Below are positions 51,001 through 60,545 of a stretch of DNA of 64,000 nucleotides, piece after piece; within the stretch, counting starts at the first letter, position 1, and each line of letters begins with the position of its first letter. Both the position numbers and the translations under genes were made by a program. This stretch comes from Sclerotinia nivalis. Taxonomy: Eukaryota > Ascomycota > Leotiomycetes > Helotiales > Sclerotiniaceae. The notes beneath the pieces were generated by a model. The model saw only the letters and a program-made list of their open reading frames with translations. It was not told the origin of the DNA and did not search any database. The stretch spans positions 6,200,001-6,264,000 of the forward strand of contig JAPEIS010000001.1 in the NCBI GenBank assembly GCA_029531795.1, given 5' to 3'.

Positions 51001-53015
51001 TTCTTTTTCTTTTAGGATTCGGTTTATCAAATCGATATTAATTTGGAATATCTTGTAGCTTCGATAAATATATATTGAATAAATTCGGATTGAAAGGTTT
51101 GTTATATTTTTTTTCTTTAATACTTTAGGATGGGGTAATAAATAAACAGGACAGATTTTGATAAGGATATCGAATAGAGTTCGGATATTCGATGGTTATG
51201 TAGATGTATTACAGGATTTCCGGTAGAATTTGTTATCGAAATAAAAAGTATTAGATGCGAATCTGATATAGGGATTGTATTTCTTTAATTAAATCAATTT
51301 TAGGATAATCGGATAATGAATTAATTCAATGATATAGATTTTCAGTCTTTTTTTATAATAATTGTTGATTTGTAAATTGGTTAGAATATAACAATTCATT
51401 TGGGTTTCAAATAGTATTTTTCTATTGAATCCAATAACTTCGAATAGAATAAATAATTTATATATTAAAAGCTTAATAGTTTCAATTCAACTTCGATTTG
51501 TAAAAGTATATTCTTTGTATCCATTATTCATTATAATATAAATGGGATAGGATTGATCAAACGTTAATAGAACAATAATAAACAATATTATTAGATTTAT
51601 TCGATTGTTTATTTCTTCAACAAAAGATAAATCTCGAATTACAATAGCAGATAAATATAATATACAGGGTTTTCGTTTGACAATGATTTATACTAAACAA
51701 ATTCCATTTCCTGAATTCGGGAAACTAGAAGAGGACAGATTGTATAATAATATAATATATAATTAAATCTGAATAGAAAATAAAATAAAGGATAACAAAG
51801 TAAAACTATTAAGACTAACTTTAGTTTGTATAGAACGATTATCTAAGAACAAATAATTCTTTATATAATGATCGATAGATTCACAACATAAATATTCCTT
51901 TTATTTATATCTATTAGTATATCTTTAGGAATTGAGATCTATTAGATCTCCAGTAAATATAATCGTAATAAGAGCAATAGATCGAATAATAATATTCGGG
52001 GATAAAGCAAAAGTACAATTAATAGGATTCAGATTTTGAATCGTAATATAGAACAATAGAATAATTGGATTGCAATTAGAACCAATCAATTTCATCAAAT
52101 ATAGATAACGATTCTTTAATATTTATACAAAAACAACAAATATATTAGTACTATTTATGGGTAGTTTAACGATAACAATTTAATTCTTTAATTCATTCGA
52201 TAGAGTTTGTTCTAATAGGATAATCAGAATACTATTATCGTCGATTATCTTGGTTTCCAATATTAATCTCTGGAATTCAGTATAAAAGATATAAAACAAT
52301 TGATTCCTTTATTTTAGGTTGATCAAGAGTTTTCGGGCTTTAATCTGTTTATTCTAGTTTTTATAAACTTTTTTTAGTATTTATAACAGATCCTTATAAT
52401 CAGTAAATTTAACAAATTGTTCTTTGATATTATATAATCGAATTTATACAATAGCAAATCCAATTAATCTTTTAATTATATAAATCAAATAGAAATACAA
52501 AGAAATAAAGCAATCGGAATTGATATACATTTTATTCTATATTTGATCAACAAATCGATCAAGATCGATTTTCGTTTTATCAAATGATATAGGGTCAAAT
52601 ATCTTCTCATTCAATTGAGACTTCGACAAAACAAAAACGACAATTGAGATTGTAATAGATATCAAAACCAAAGGATCGATTAGATCAGTAAGGATTGAAA
52701 CAAATAAAACAATAAGGACAGAATAAAATTGAATTAGATAAATAATCAATCTATTGTTTTTCTCCTTTTATTGTATGAATATAATTTTCTCGATTTGCAG
52801 ATCGAAAATAAGCTTTTGAATTATAGATTGCAAATCGATTACCTTTGCTTTCATTTTTATACTATAATCGTAAAGAGAAATAAGATAATGATATCAGATC
52901 GCAATATCGCTGATTACAGCAATAGCGAATTCTTCAGAGGAACCGGGCTGGCTAAACAGATACAAATAGAATAATATCATAAAAGTATCGGTACAAATAA
53001 ATAGAAGCTATATAG
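48082..53015 (-). pseudogene. gag-pol remnants of element 5
   Basis: A gag N-terminal frame lies at 52537-52749 (KIFDPISFDKTKIDLDRFVD). RT lies at 50557-50757 ([19 protein letters not shown]) and 50335-50550 (GLTKAPTTFQRFINN, then YLDN at 50404-50415). An integrase-region frame is at 49039-49335. Stops interrupt every domain. Confidence 0.82.
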
Positions 53016-53228
53016 TATCATAGAGGTAACAAACAGAATAACAAAAATCACTTTTATTAATAAAATATAACTCGAAAAACTACGTTTCTGCAAAAAGAAC
53101 AGTTCTTTAAATACATTTATATATAGCATTAACCCCGATCGGGGCTAGCCTACACTTATCCGAGGTCCGACTCTTATAGGTCGGAACCCGAGCGGTCTCC
53201 GTATACCATATACGGGGACCCCGTGACA
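53016..53228 (-). repeat. 5' LTR of element 5
   Basis: 213 bp from TATCATAGAGGTAACAAAC to CCCCGTGACA; its right end keeps the unmutated terminus. Confidence 0.9.
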
Positions 53229-53390
53229 ATAACTCGAAAAGCTACATTTCTATAAAAGGAATGATTCCTTAAATACATTTATATGTAACATTAGCCCCGA
53301 CCAGGGTTAGCCTACACTTATCCGAGGTCCGACTCCTATGGGTCGGAACCCGAGCGGTCTCCGTATACCATATACGGGGACCCCGTGACA
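53229..53390 (-). repeat. 5' LTR of element 1, second fragment
   Basis: 162 bp beginning ATAACTCGAAAAGC, equal to LTR nucleotides 52-213 with the 5-bp duplication, ending CCCCGTGACA next to TSD GCTCT. Visibly less mutated than the 3' LTR of the same element. Confidence 0.9.
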
Positions 53391-53395
53391 GCTCT
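53391..53395. repeat. right target-site duplication GCTCT
   Basis: Exact partner of 28565-28569. Confidence 0.92.
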
Positions 53396-54939
53396 TTCAA
53401 TTTGTGAAAAAGAGTATAAAAAAGTATTTCCGTTCTTCTTCTTTATGAGGTTTAAATGTTTGGAATGGATTCTTTTCTTTTTTTCGATCTTTAGAACTTC
53501 TTTTAGATTCTTTGTTTTATGTAATTGGATATTAGCATTAATTATATTTGTAAATGCAATTTTAAAAAGCTTCTAAATGATATCGGGATTCTGTTTGAAG
53601 CGAAACTCTAATTTGAAGTAACGAAGAGTTTTAGTTGTATATAATATCTTTATTTTATTCCTTACAAGTTGTATCAATATAGATAGCGTAAAAACTCTTT
53701 TAGATTCGATATTGCGAATAATAACGTTTTTATTTATAAAATAAATACTTGCTTTTTCGAAAGATTTCAGGATATTATAAATAATAGCAGATTGAACCCA
53801 AACTATCTTAAATATCATCCAAAAGTTACGTTTCGATATCTCAACGATACCTTTGTTTTTGTATATCAGATTGTTGAATTTTATATTATAATTCGTCGAA
53901 AAGAAAAGGAAATAGCTTATATCAAGAGATTGTAATTGATATATAGAATAGAAAAAAAGAATCAATAAAATGATTTTCAATTTATTGCATTTCGATATAA
54001 ATTCTATATTTATATAACTAGGATGATTATCTATAATCAATAAACGATATCCTTTCTTTGCTTTTGAACGAGTATAACATTGAAAGACCTTGGTAAACCA
54101 AATGAAGCTAAATACATTCGATGACCATCTATTATTTGAAGCTCCGAAATAAATCTGATCCTTCATTTTTATTTCATCAATCTATATATCCTATAGATCC
54201 CCAGATTCCCTTTTATAAATTAGAATAGAAAAGATAATTGTTCTATCGATATATATATATACTAAAAGGATGATAAACTCTTTTGATTCGTTCTGTTTAG
54301 CTTTTATAATTTTATTACAATTATATATACTAGCATTTATTATTCTCTTTATAATTCTTCCCAGATCAATAAGAAAGCCTTTTTCGTCCCAATTGTATAT
54401 ATTCTTCGATGATATATTGTATTTTGTAGTCATTTTTGTTAACTAAATGAAAAAAAGAAGGATATTAGTATAACTCTTTTAAATAATAAAATTCAACAAC
54501 AATATAAAATAATTCAAATTAGATTATAAAAATGCTCAAATATAACAATATTATCAATTTTTATATACAAATTATCAATGTATTAGAGATACCGATTTTG
54601 AAGATGTGTTTTATGTCTTTTCACAAAATTTACTATTCAATTCTTCTCTAGAAAATGATTTATGATCTTTTTTATAAGGTTTTTGATTATACAATTTATA
54701 GGAGATATAGATCTCTATATCAATTTATTGATTTGATCAATTAAAGTCTCTTTTTGCTTTTTTGAAAGAGATTGATGAGTTTCAGTATATACGGTATTGC
54801 AGGAGGTGGTTTTGTCTTTATAGCGCCAAGAGAACATCGAACGATTGATTTTGAAGAAATTAGCTATTTGAGTATATTTAGAATGCTTTACATCTTTAAT
54901 TTGAGTTAATGCAAACTCCATACAGGCCTCTGAAGGCAT
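53396..54939 (-). pseudogene. N-terminal and catalytic part of Fot1-like transposase
   Basis: ATG near 54939 (MPSEACMEFALTQIKDVKHS) begins the DNA-binding region. Downstream, 54191-54433 has YNISSKNIYNWDEKGFLIDL, with the first catalytic Asp in NWDEKGF. The frame 53573-54166 has LLIIDNHPSYIN (second Asp; the family usually shows DGHxSH) and LQSLDISYF (third Asp). The order fits DDE_1 transposases of Fot1/pogo elements. Stops and frame changes lie between pieces, and the gene is cut by the gypsy nest at 53395. Confidence 0.85.
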
Positions 54940-54989
54940 ATCATCGCTGTATCTGTTTATAGTGATTGATATTTTATAAAATTAAAAGT

Positions 54990-55031
54990 GCGTGCAAGAT
55001 GTGGGGTCGTGCACGATATAGGGATATCGGT
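54990..55031. repeat. right terminal inverted repeat of Fot1-like element
   Basis: 42 bp ending GGGATATCGGT; inverted copy of 28021-28062. Confidence 0.9.
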
Positions 55032-55685
55032 TACTGCTTTTACGCTTGGATATTTACTTGTCAGCCCTACCGAACGAAGAACGGCGATCAAAAGTCTAAC
55101 CGCATGGGTTATTTTGAGGGCAGTAGAGCTAAATTATGGCTCGGAATATTCATTATTGCCCGATGAGATCACCAGTTTCTATCGCACAATTTCTAAGGGC
55201 GACAGGCGATTGAATGAACAAGATGGTGTGGATTATCTCTTTCAAAACCCATTCCTTTTCATCATATATTTTATTGTCCATGAATAATTGCTGACTTCGC
55301 ACAAACAGCATTCGCAAAATCACTATCTCGATGGCGGCAACTCTCCGCACATCTTCTATCTTCCATACACTCCCCACAAGAACCCTCAATAACAAAAGTT
55401 GTCAACCTTTTAAACTCCGTCTTACAACCCTTCATCAAACCCAACAACAGTAACTCACAATCACAAGCCGATAACCTCGCCTCTCTCGTCAATGAAGGAA
55501 GGGAACTCGGACTATTGTTATTAGCGCAACCGAGAACTTGGGTGTTCGGATGGGAAACATCTATTGTGACGGGGCCAAATGCTACGAATCAGATTGTTGC
55601 GTTTCCTAGCCTAGAAGAGGTTATTACTAGGGGTAAAAAAGAGCGGAGAAGGGTTTTGTGTGAGCAGGATAGGGAGACAATGTAG
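55032..55685 (+). pseudogene. 3' half of the transposon-split membrane protein gene
   Basis: Resumes at TA (55032-55033) with TAFTLGYLLVSPTERRTAIK and LTAWVILRAVELNYG. An 83-bp intron (55226-55308, GTGTGG ... CTGAC ... ACAG) follows, then FAKSLSRWRQLSAHLL, NEGRELGLLLLAQPRTWVFG and a TAG stop at 55683-55685. This is the conserved cytosolic C-terminal half expected after the membrane segment of the 5' half at 27230-28020: the segment ...GYSERTEP ends at the left junction and TAFTLGYLL starts here in one frame. The intron and end remain intact, so disruption may be fairly recent relative to decay of the transposons. Confidence 0.8.
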
Positions 55686-56216
55686 TGTAATCATTTTGTA
55701 GGAAAGTTTGAGCTATTCTACTGGGCGTTTTCGCTGTAGAGTGGAAAGAAAAATTTGAGAGTGTGATTAGCTGTGGAGTAACCGGCAGAATTATTTATAT
55801 AAGCCCGTAATCAACATGGAATGCAAGTGAATGAAGAAGTGGTGAAAATCTCTCAGTTTTCCGGCGAGTTAGATATTAGTTGCAGGTTGGGGAAACTGGG
55901 GCTCGAGGTTTGTAGAGAATTGGTGCCCAAATACATACTTCCATGACCCACAGAGGCTGATAATCTTGTGGTCATGTTTCAGGAGTCATATAAGCTATTT
56001 TAAACGCCGAGCTGCAGCTTGCAGAGGACCTTTGAGGCTGATGTGGCAGAGACTGATAACTAGGCCCATGTAGATCTTGCGTCTTATTATCCCTCTTTCT
56101 TCTCTCACCTTCTTCATCCAAACACAGAATTATTGTAAACTGATCCCAAACTCAAGAAGCCATCACGAACACCCACTTAACACCCAAATCTTTCAAGTCG
56201 CGCTCATTAGTTCATA
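55686..56216. other. intergenic
   Basis: 3' flank of the split gene and promoter of the next gene, with a C+T-rich leader at 56090-56130. No gene seen. Confidence 0.4.
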
Positions 56217-57125
56217 ATGCCGGACCCTTTCACTGTTACCGCAATCGCCAGTGTAGCCGGGGTAAGCATGACTTTCTTTGGATTCCCATTTACACCCCTC
56301 TTTCATCTAATCTTATCACTCATATAATGAACAATTGCAAAGTCAACACCAAAAATACTAACCCACTCACTTCAGACTCTATCCAACTCAATCGCCATCG
56401 CCAACTTCATAAAAGACATCAAAAACACTCCCACCGACGTAAAAACCTGTTTCGCTCTAACCCACCGCGTCTCCACCGACCTAGATCATCTTCTTCTCCT
56501 CAAATCCCAACACTCCAAGTATATATCCCAAAATCCATTTGCCTCAAAAAGACTCGATGGTATCATAAGCGATGCAAGAGAAAGTATACTGGATATATGT
56601 AGACTTTTGGAAGGATGTAGGAAGGAAGTTTATGAGGGGGGGCATATTCCGGTTAAGAAGAGGATTAATTGGGTATTAGGCGATGGAGCGGCGTTTGAGA
56701 GGAGAAGAGGTAATTTGCAGCAGCAGCATGTGGCGGTGTTGGCGGAGATTGGTTGGTTGAGGAGTTTGCAGGTGGGAAGAGAGGTGGAGAGGATGGAGGA
56801 GATGGAGTTTGAGAATGTGGAGTTGTTGAGTAAGGGGAGGAGAGAGAGGAGTGGGGTCTCGGTTTCGAGGGCGGGGAAGCGTTTCGATAAAATTGGTGTT
56901 GAGGAGCTGGATATTGGTGGGGATGTAGAGGTAGGGTCTCCGGTCGTTAAAAATAAGATAGTCAGAAAGCCGGTGGCCGTTTCGAGTGAGAGCCATGAAG
57001 AGGTCATTGAATATGAGGATATAGAAGATGAGGATCCAGAAGTAGCTTTTTTTAAAGACTTGAGAAGACAAGAAGAGGAAAGGGAGAGAAGAATAGCTGG
57101 GAGGAGGAAGTTGATGAATCTTTGA
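56217..57125 (+). CDS. NACHT/HeLo-type fungal N-terminal-domain-like protein
   Basis: Exons 56217-56261 and 56376-57125 (264 aa). The 114-bp intron has donor GTAAGC and acceptor TTCAG, in phase. The start MPDPFTVTAIASVAGTLSNS followed by IAIANFIKDIKNTPTDVKTC is typical of the helical N-terminal domain found on fungal STAND/ankyrin proteins and stand-alone relatives. RLDGIISDARESILDICRLL and WVLGDGAAFERRRGNL extend the pattern. The C-terminal 100 residues are acidic and Arg/Glu-rich (EYEDIEDEDPEVAF), likely coiled. No NACHT or ankyrin part follows before the stop. A role in self/non-self or stress signalling is a guess from the domain class. Confidence 0.65.
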
Positions 57126-58034
57126 TAGCAAAGTGTATGATTTTTTTATATCTTACTTTGAGTTTACTTAAAAAGATTTTCTCGTACACTAGATATTGCA
57201 TATCTCAGCGTTATTTGGTACCTTCAAATCCCTAAAGTTACGATTATGCGCGCTGTCTTAAGGTTCTGAATTTTGCCGTGGAGTTCACCAAGTGGGCCAA
57301 GTCATGGCCGCCTGATGCGGCTGCATGTAAAACTAGCAAGAGCATCTATATAACCAGATAATCAAGCAGTACTTAAACCAGGTTTTATAACACTACCTCT
57401 GAAGATTACCTCTTTTTCCCCCAAACCAAAATTTCCTGGGAGGTTACCAAACCAGATAACTCGCCAAGAGACAAGAATAGTGATGCATAGGTTGATGATC
57501 TCTTGGGAGTGCGGGCTGATTAAGTAGCAAAAGCCCGATCGCCACGATGCAAAAAGCTTACGGTGACGATATCTCAGAAGTGCCCCCTATCCGCTCTTCT
57601 GCAAGAATCAATATATCACGAAGAACGAGAAAACAGAGGCAAGTATTTTTGGAGTCGAAAAGATTCTTTTATTTGCCAGTGACCGCCACAAAAGCTAATC
57701 TTGAGGGAGATAAAAAGAAATCATAAGCTCTCCCCAATCCCAAGCTTCCTAAACACTAGGCCTTGAACCTGCATATGGCCGAGTTTGTTAAAGGACTCTG
57801 ATATAAGGGTAGTTGACCTTAATGTGCAACCTGCTAGCCTTGATTGAACTCTCATCATAAACGCGATCAAGATCATGAGGGCCAAGAACTGTAGTCAAAA
57901 GGGTCTTTAGGCACCCGCATTTCCGGCTCGCAAACCGTCAAATCGATCATGCCATCCAAGCATCTATCATCATATTGTATTTTACACATCGTATTCTGAT
58001 GTGTGTCACTCTTGAACAGGTCTTTCCAAGCTTG
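57126..58034. other. intergenic
   Basis: Between convergent genes. No open frame with a recognisable product, no terminal repeats. Confidence 0.4.
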
Positions 58035-58959
58035 TCAGATTTCTGAAAATTGAGCCTCTAGATCATATACCAATTCTCGGAAGGCGCATGTGAAGCGAAT
58101 GCATTCGCTGTGCTCAAGAACTCTTCCCAGCACTCGAAGCTTCGTTTCCCTTGGGCAATCCATGCGCAAATTTTCTATCATTCTCTTGTAGAGTCGAAAT
58201 GACGCTTTAGCTGCCGGGTCCTTGTCGCGTTCAAGGGCACAAGCATACTCCTCAGCTAAAATCACCAAAATTTCTCAAACTTAATAGCATCTACTAATAG
58301 TCGAGAGGCCGTGACAATACGGTTGTATTGAGGCTGAAGGTACTGCACAATGTCGGCTCTAAGTGATTTAAACTTCATACTGTCGAAGCGCTGCGAGGCA
58401 GTGTATGCTTCACGTAAATTCTTCTCAAGGAAGCTCAAGTTATCTACGCTGTATGGATGCGGCCAACTATCATCCCGCGGGTACCTGAAGTGCGGGCATG
58501 GGGGTGTTTCTTCTGCCAAGAAGCCCATCTCTTGTTTCCATGGAGCAAAACTCTCGAATGATCGTGCAAACCTGAGTAAGTGTTTGTGCATCTCAGATAA
58601 CCTATATGCGTTAGTCCTTGTTATTATGGCCATGACTTGTCGAATATCATAACTTACTGCTCGACGGGTCTATTACCCTCCACCAAATTCTTCAACCTCT
58701 TATACGATCTTGGTTTCAGCATTCTTGATTTACTGACGAAATCTTGCGAGGAACGTACAGGACTACAGAATTTTCCATAACGAATGCGATCTGTAACTTC
58801 ATCCAATTCCATCATCCTAATATTCAAGCTTCCCACGTTTCGGAGGATCGTCAGAGGTTGGAAAGTCTCCCATGGTTTCATTAGTCTCCCATAATACGAG
58901 GGGACATTACATCTAAAGTCTGAGAGGATAATCTCAATTCGGAGTCCTAGTCTGTGCAA
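58035..58959 (-). pseudogene. N-truncated, frameshifted fungal hypothetical gene
   Basis: The minus-strand exon 58658-58959 (DFRCNVPSYYGRLMKPWETF, later LRNVGSLNIRMMELDEVTD) joins by an intron (58602-58657, GTAAGT ... CTAAC ... ATAG) to 58601 onward (LSEMHKHLLRFARSFESF). At about 58263 the frame ends in KFEKFW plus TGA while a shifted frame continues VILAEEYACALERDKD to a stop at 58035. One missing T in the TTTT run would explain the break. The start is absent: only a possible acceptor (CACAG, 58952) precedes the first exon. The LRNVGSLNI pattern recalls leotiomycete 2EXR/F-box-like families, but I am unsure. Confidence 0.6.
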
Positions 58960-58989
58960 TGGTTACCTGTGGGGCGGATAATGGCTTTA

Positions 58990-59212
58990 ATGGATAATCC
59001 ACAAATAATCCATTAACGAAACGGATAATTGAAAAATCTGAATGGATATTCGTAAATTATTGATGGATTATTAGTAAATATTTATTAATCCGTAAATAGA
59101 TGGATTATTTATAATAATTATAAATTTTTATATTAATCTTTATAAATTATATAAATTATTCATTCATTTATAAATTAATAGATTATTTATAGATTATTTG
59201 TGGATAATTTAT
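58990..59212. repeat. MITE-like AT-rich repeat
   Basis: The core ATCCACAAATAATCCAT at 58996-59012 is matched in inverted orientation at 59190-59206 (one difference). Between them are many GGATTATT/GGATAAT motifs in very AT-rich sequence. About 220 bp with no coding capacity. The target duplication is not clear. Confidence 0.5.
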
Positions 59213-59238
59213 GTACAGCTTATCATGGCTCAATTGAG

Positions 59239-59594
59239 TCAACAAAAGTCTCCTGCCGGAATCTGCGTTTGCGTTTCGAGTAAAGTGGCGGCGGTTCGCC
59301 CGATGAGGATTATATGTTTGGCTCCCGCTTTGGCGAATGTTAGGGCGGTTTCGCGTCCGATTCCGCTGCCCTGGAAAAGACGTTAGTTGAGGTTTCTTTT
59401 TTGGGTGTTTCTGGGGATTTGTGATGTTTGGATTTGAGTTTGGGTTTGGAGGTTTGGGAGAGAGAGAGAAGACTTACGGCTCCAGTGATAATAATAGTTT
59501 TTCCAGCCTGGCTAAGATGGGGTTGCGTGGCATCTATAGCGGGATAGACGTCATTTCTCCAAGTGGCTGTTGGACATGGAAAGGGAGGTTGCAT
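59239..59594 (-). pseudogene. N-terminal fragment of a short-chain dehydrogenase
   Basis: Exons 59594-59478 and 59370-59239, joined across a 107-bp intron (GTAAGT ... CTAAC ... TTCCAG) in phase. ATG at 59594 (MQPPFPCPTATWRNDVYPAI). The Rossmann NAD(P) motif TGAGSGIG spans the junction, followed by RETALTFAKAGAKHIILIGR. The frame stops after 82 residues (IPAGDFC), while SDRs are usually 250-350 aa. The catalytic Tyr-x3-Lys region is missing. The truncation point lies beside the MITE-like repeat, so this is a fragment. Confidence 0.8.
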
Positions 59595-60545
59595 GATGAA
59601 GATGAAGAGGTAATTGAGATGAGGATAGGTTATTGAAGCACGGTGGGAAATAATAAAATATAGCGATTGAATCACTACAATGGAGTACTTTTGCAATTTT
59701 AAATACACCAACAATGAACATTAAACAACAAGAGATAAATAAACCGAGCGAATTTCCACACCAGACCCAGTTCACCATACCTATGCTAACTCATACCAAC
59801 TAACGAACAACACAACAAACAACAAATCCTCGATAGAATCAGCACTAACATATAGCGTAGTTAGTTATAAACCAACAAGATACATATCCAACACTATTGC
59901 CACTATATATATTGTCACTATATATATAATCCCCCGCCCGCGCAAGAAATGGATTTCGATTCGGTACCAGCTATGCATAAAGATGGAGCTTTGTGCACGG
60001 TTTGACGGGAAGAAAGAACTATGTTACGTGGCGTTTCTATGCAAGTCATCCTCTGTTATTGAATATATATATATAATATGCATGGGTGATCTTTCCAAGT
60101 AAACTCCGCTTCATATCCGTGACTGGACTGGTCCAACGGTTGGCCAATGTGTGTGGCTGACTGCATATACAGTAGATAGATGCATTAGTGCTTACTACTA
60201 GGTAGAAGCGAGGAAAAATTATACTGACAATAAATAGTAAATCCGCTTGAAGTAGCGGGGTATTATAGCCCCGCCGCGCCCACTCCCGATTTCATGAAGT
60301 TATGAGAAGCAGCAATGTTTAACTTGCCAAAAATAGTTTGGTACCAAGTATCCCATATGATTAAATCTAAAGTGTGAATATATAACGCAAACAGCAAAGA
60401 TCCCCGCCCCAAAAATCAAAACCCCATTCTATATAACCTCTTCCTCAAACACCAATCTATCCCCAATCTCTACATGCTAACCACCCATCCCAATATCTAC
60501 ATATTAACCACCCACCATCTATTGATCATCCTATGCGTGCGGAGC
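59595..60545. other. intergenic
   Basis: Flank of the SDR fragment and 3' flank of the ABC transporter. It has short runs of ATATAT (59905-59930, 60060-60075). No gene. Confidence 0.4.

Larger units (their letters stand above)
47869..53228 (-). mobile_element. Ty3/gypsy-like element 5, inserted in the 5' LTR of element 1
   Basis: 5,360 bp with two complete 213-bp LTRs (47869-48081, 53016-53228). The TSD is ATAAT/ATAAC (47864-47868, 53229-53233), the left copy carrying one C to T change. It is the only copy of this family here with no internal insertion, so it shows the family's size and layout. Confidence 0.9.
28570..53390 (-). mobile_element. Ty3/gypsy-like element 1 (outer), with nested insertions
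   Basis: The 3' LTR is 28570-28782 (213 bp). The 5' LTR is split into 47813-47868 and 53229-53390 (56 + 162 - 5 bp duplicated = 213). The exact TSD is GCTCT. Internal sequence is 28783-29013 plus 42848-47812, minus strand. A same-family element in opposite orientation sits in its 3' internal region, and another sits in its 5' LTR. Coding remnants are full of stops. Confidence 0.88.
28021..55031 (-). mobile_element. Fot1/pogo-like DNA transposon, outer shell of nest
   Basis: The ends are 42-bp inverted repeats (28021-28062 and 54990-55031) starting ACCGATATCCCTA, with three transition differences. They are flanked by TA duplications (28019-28020, 55032-55033), the usual target of this superfamily. 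Without the inserted LTR element it would be about 2.2 kb. The transposase reads on the minus strand and is cut by the gypsy element at GCTCT. The transposon itself splits a host gene. Confidence 0.88.

Noticed and set aside
28021..55031. AT-rich block as a mitochondrial insertion or a centromere
   Set aside because: Transposon ends, TSDs and RT/integrase/transposase remnants account for nearly all of it.
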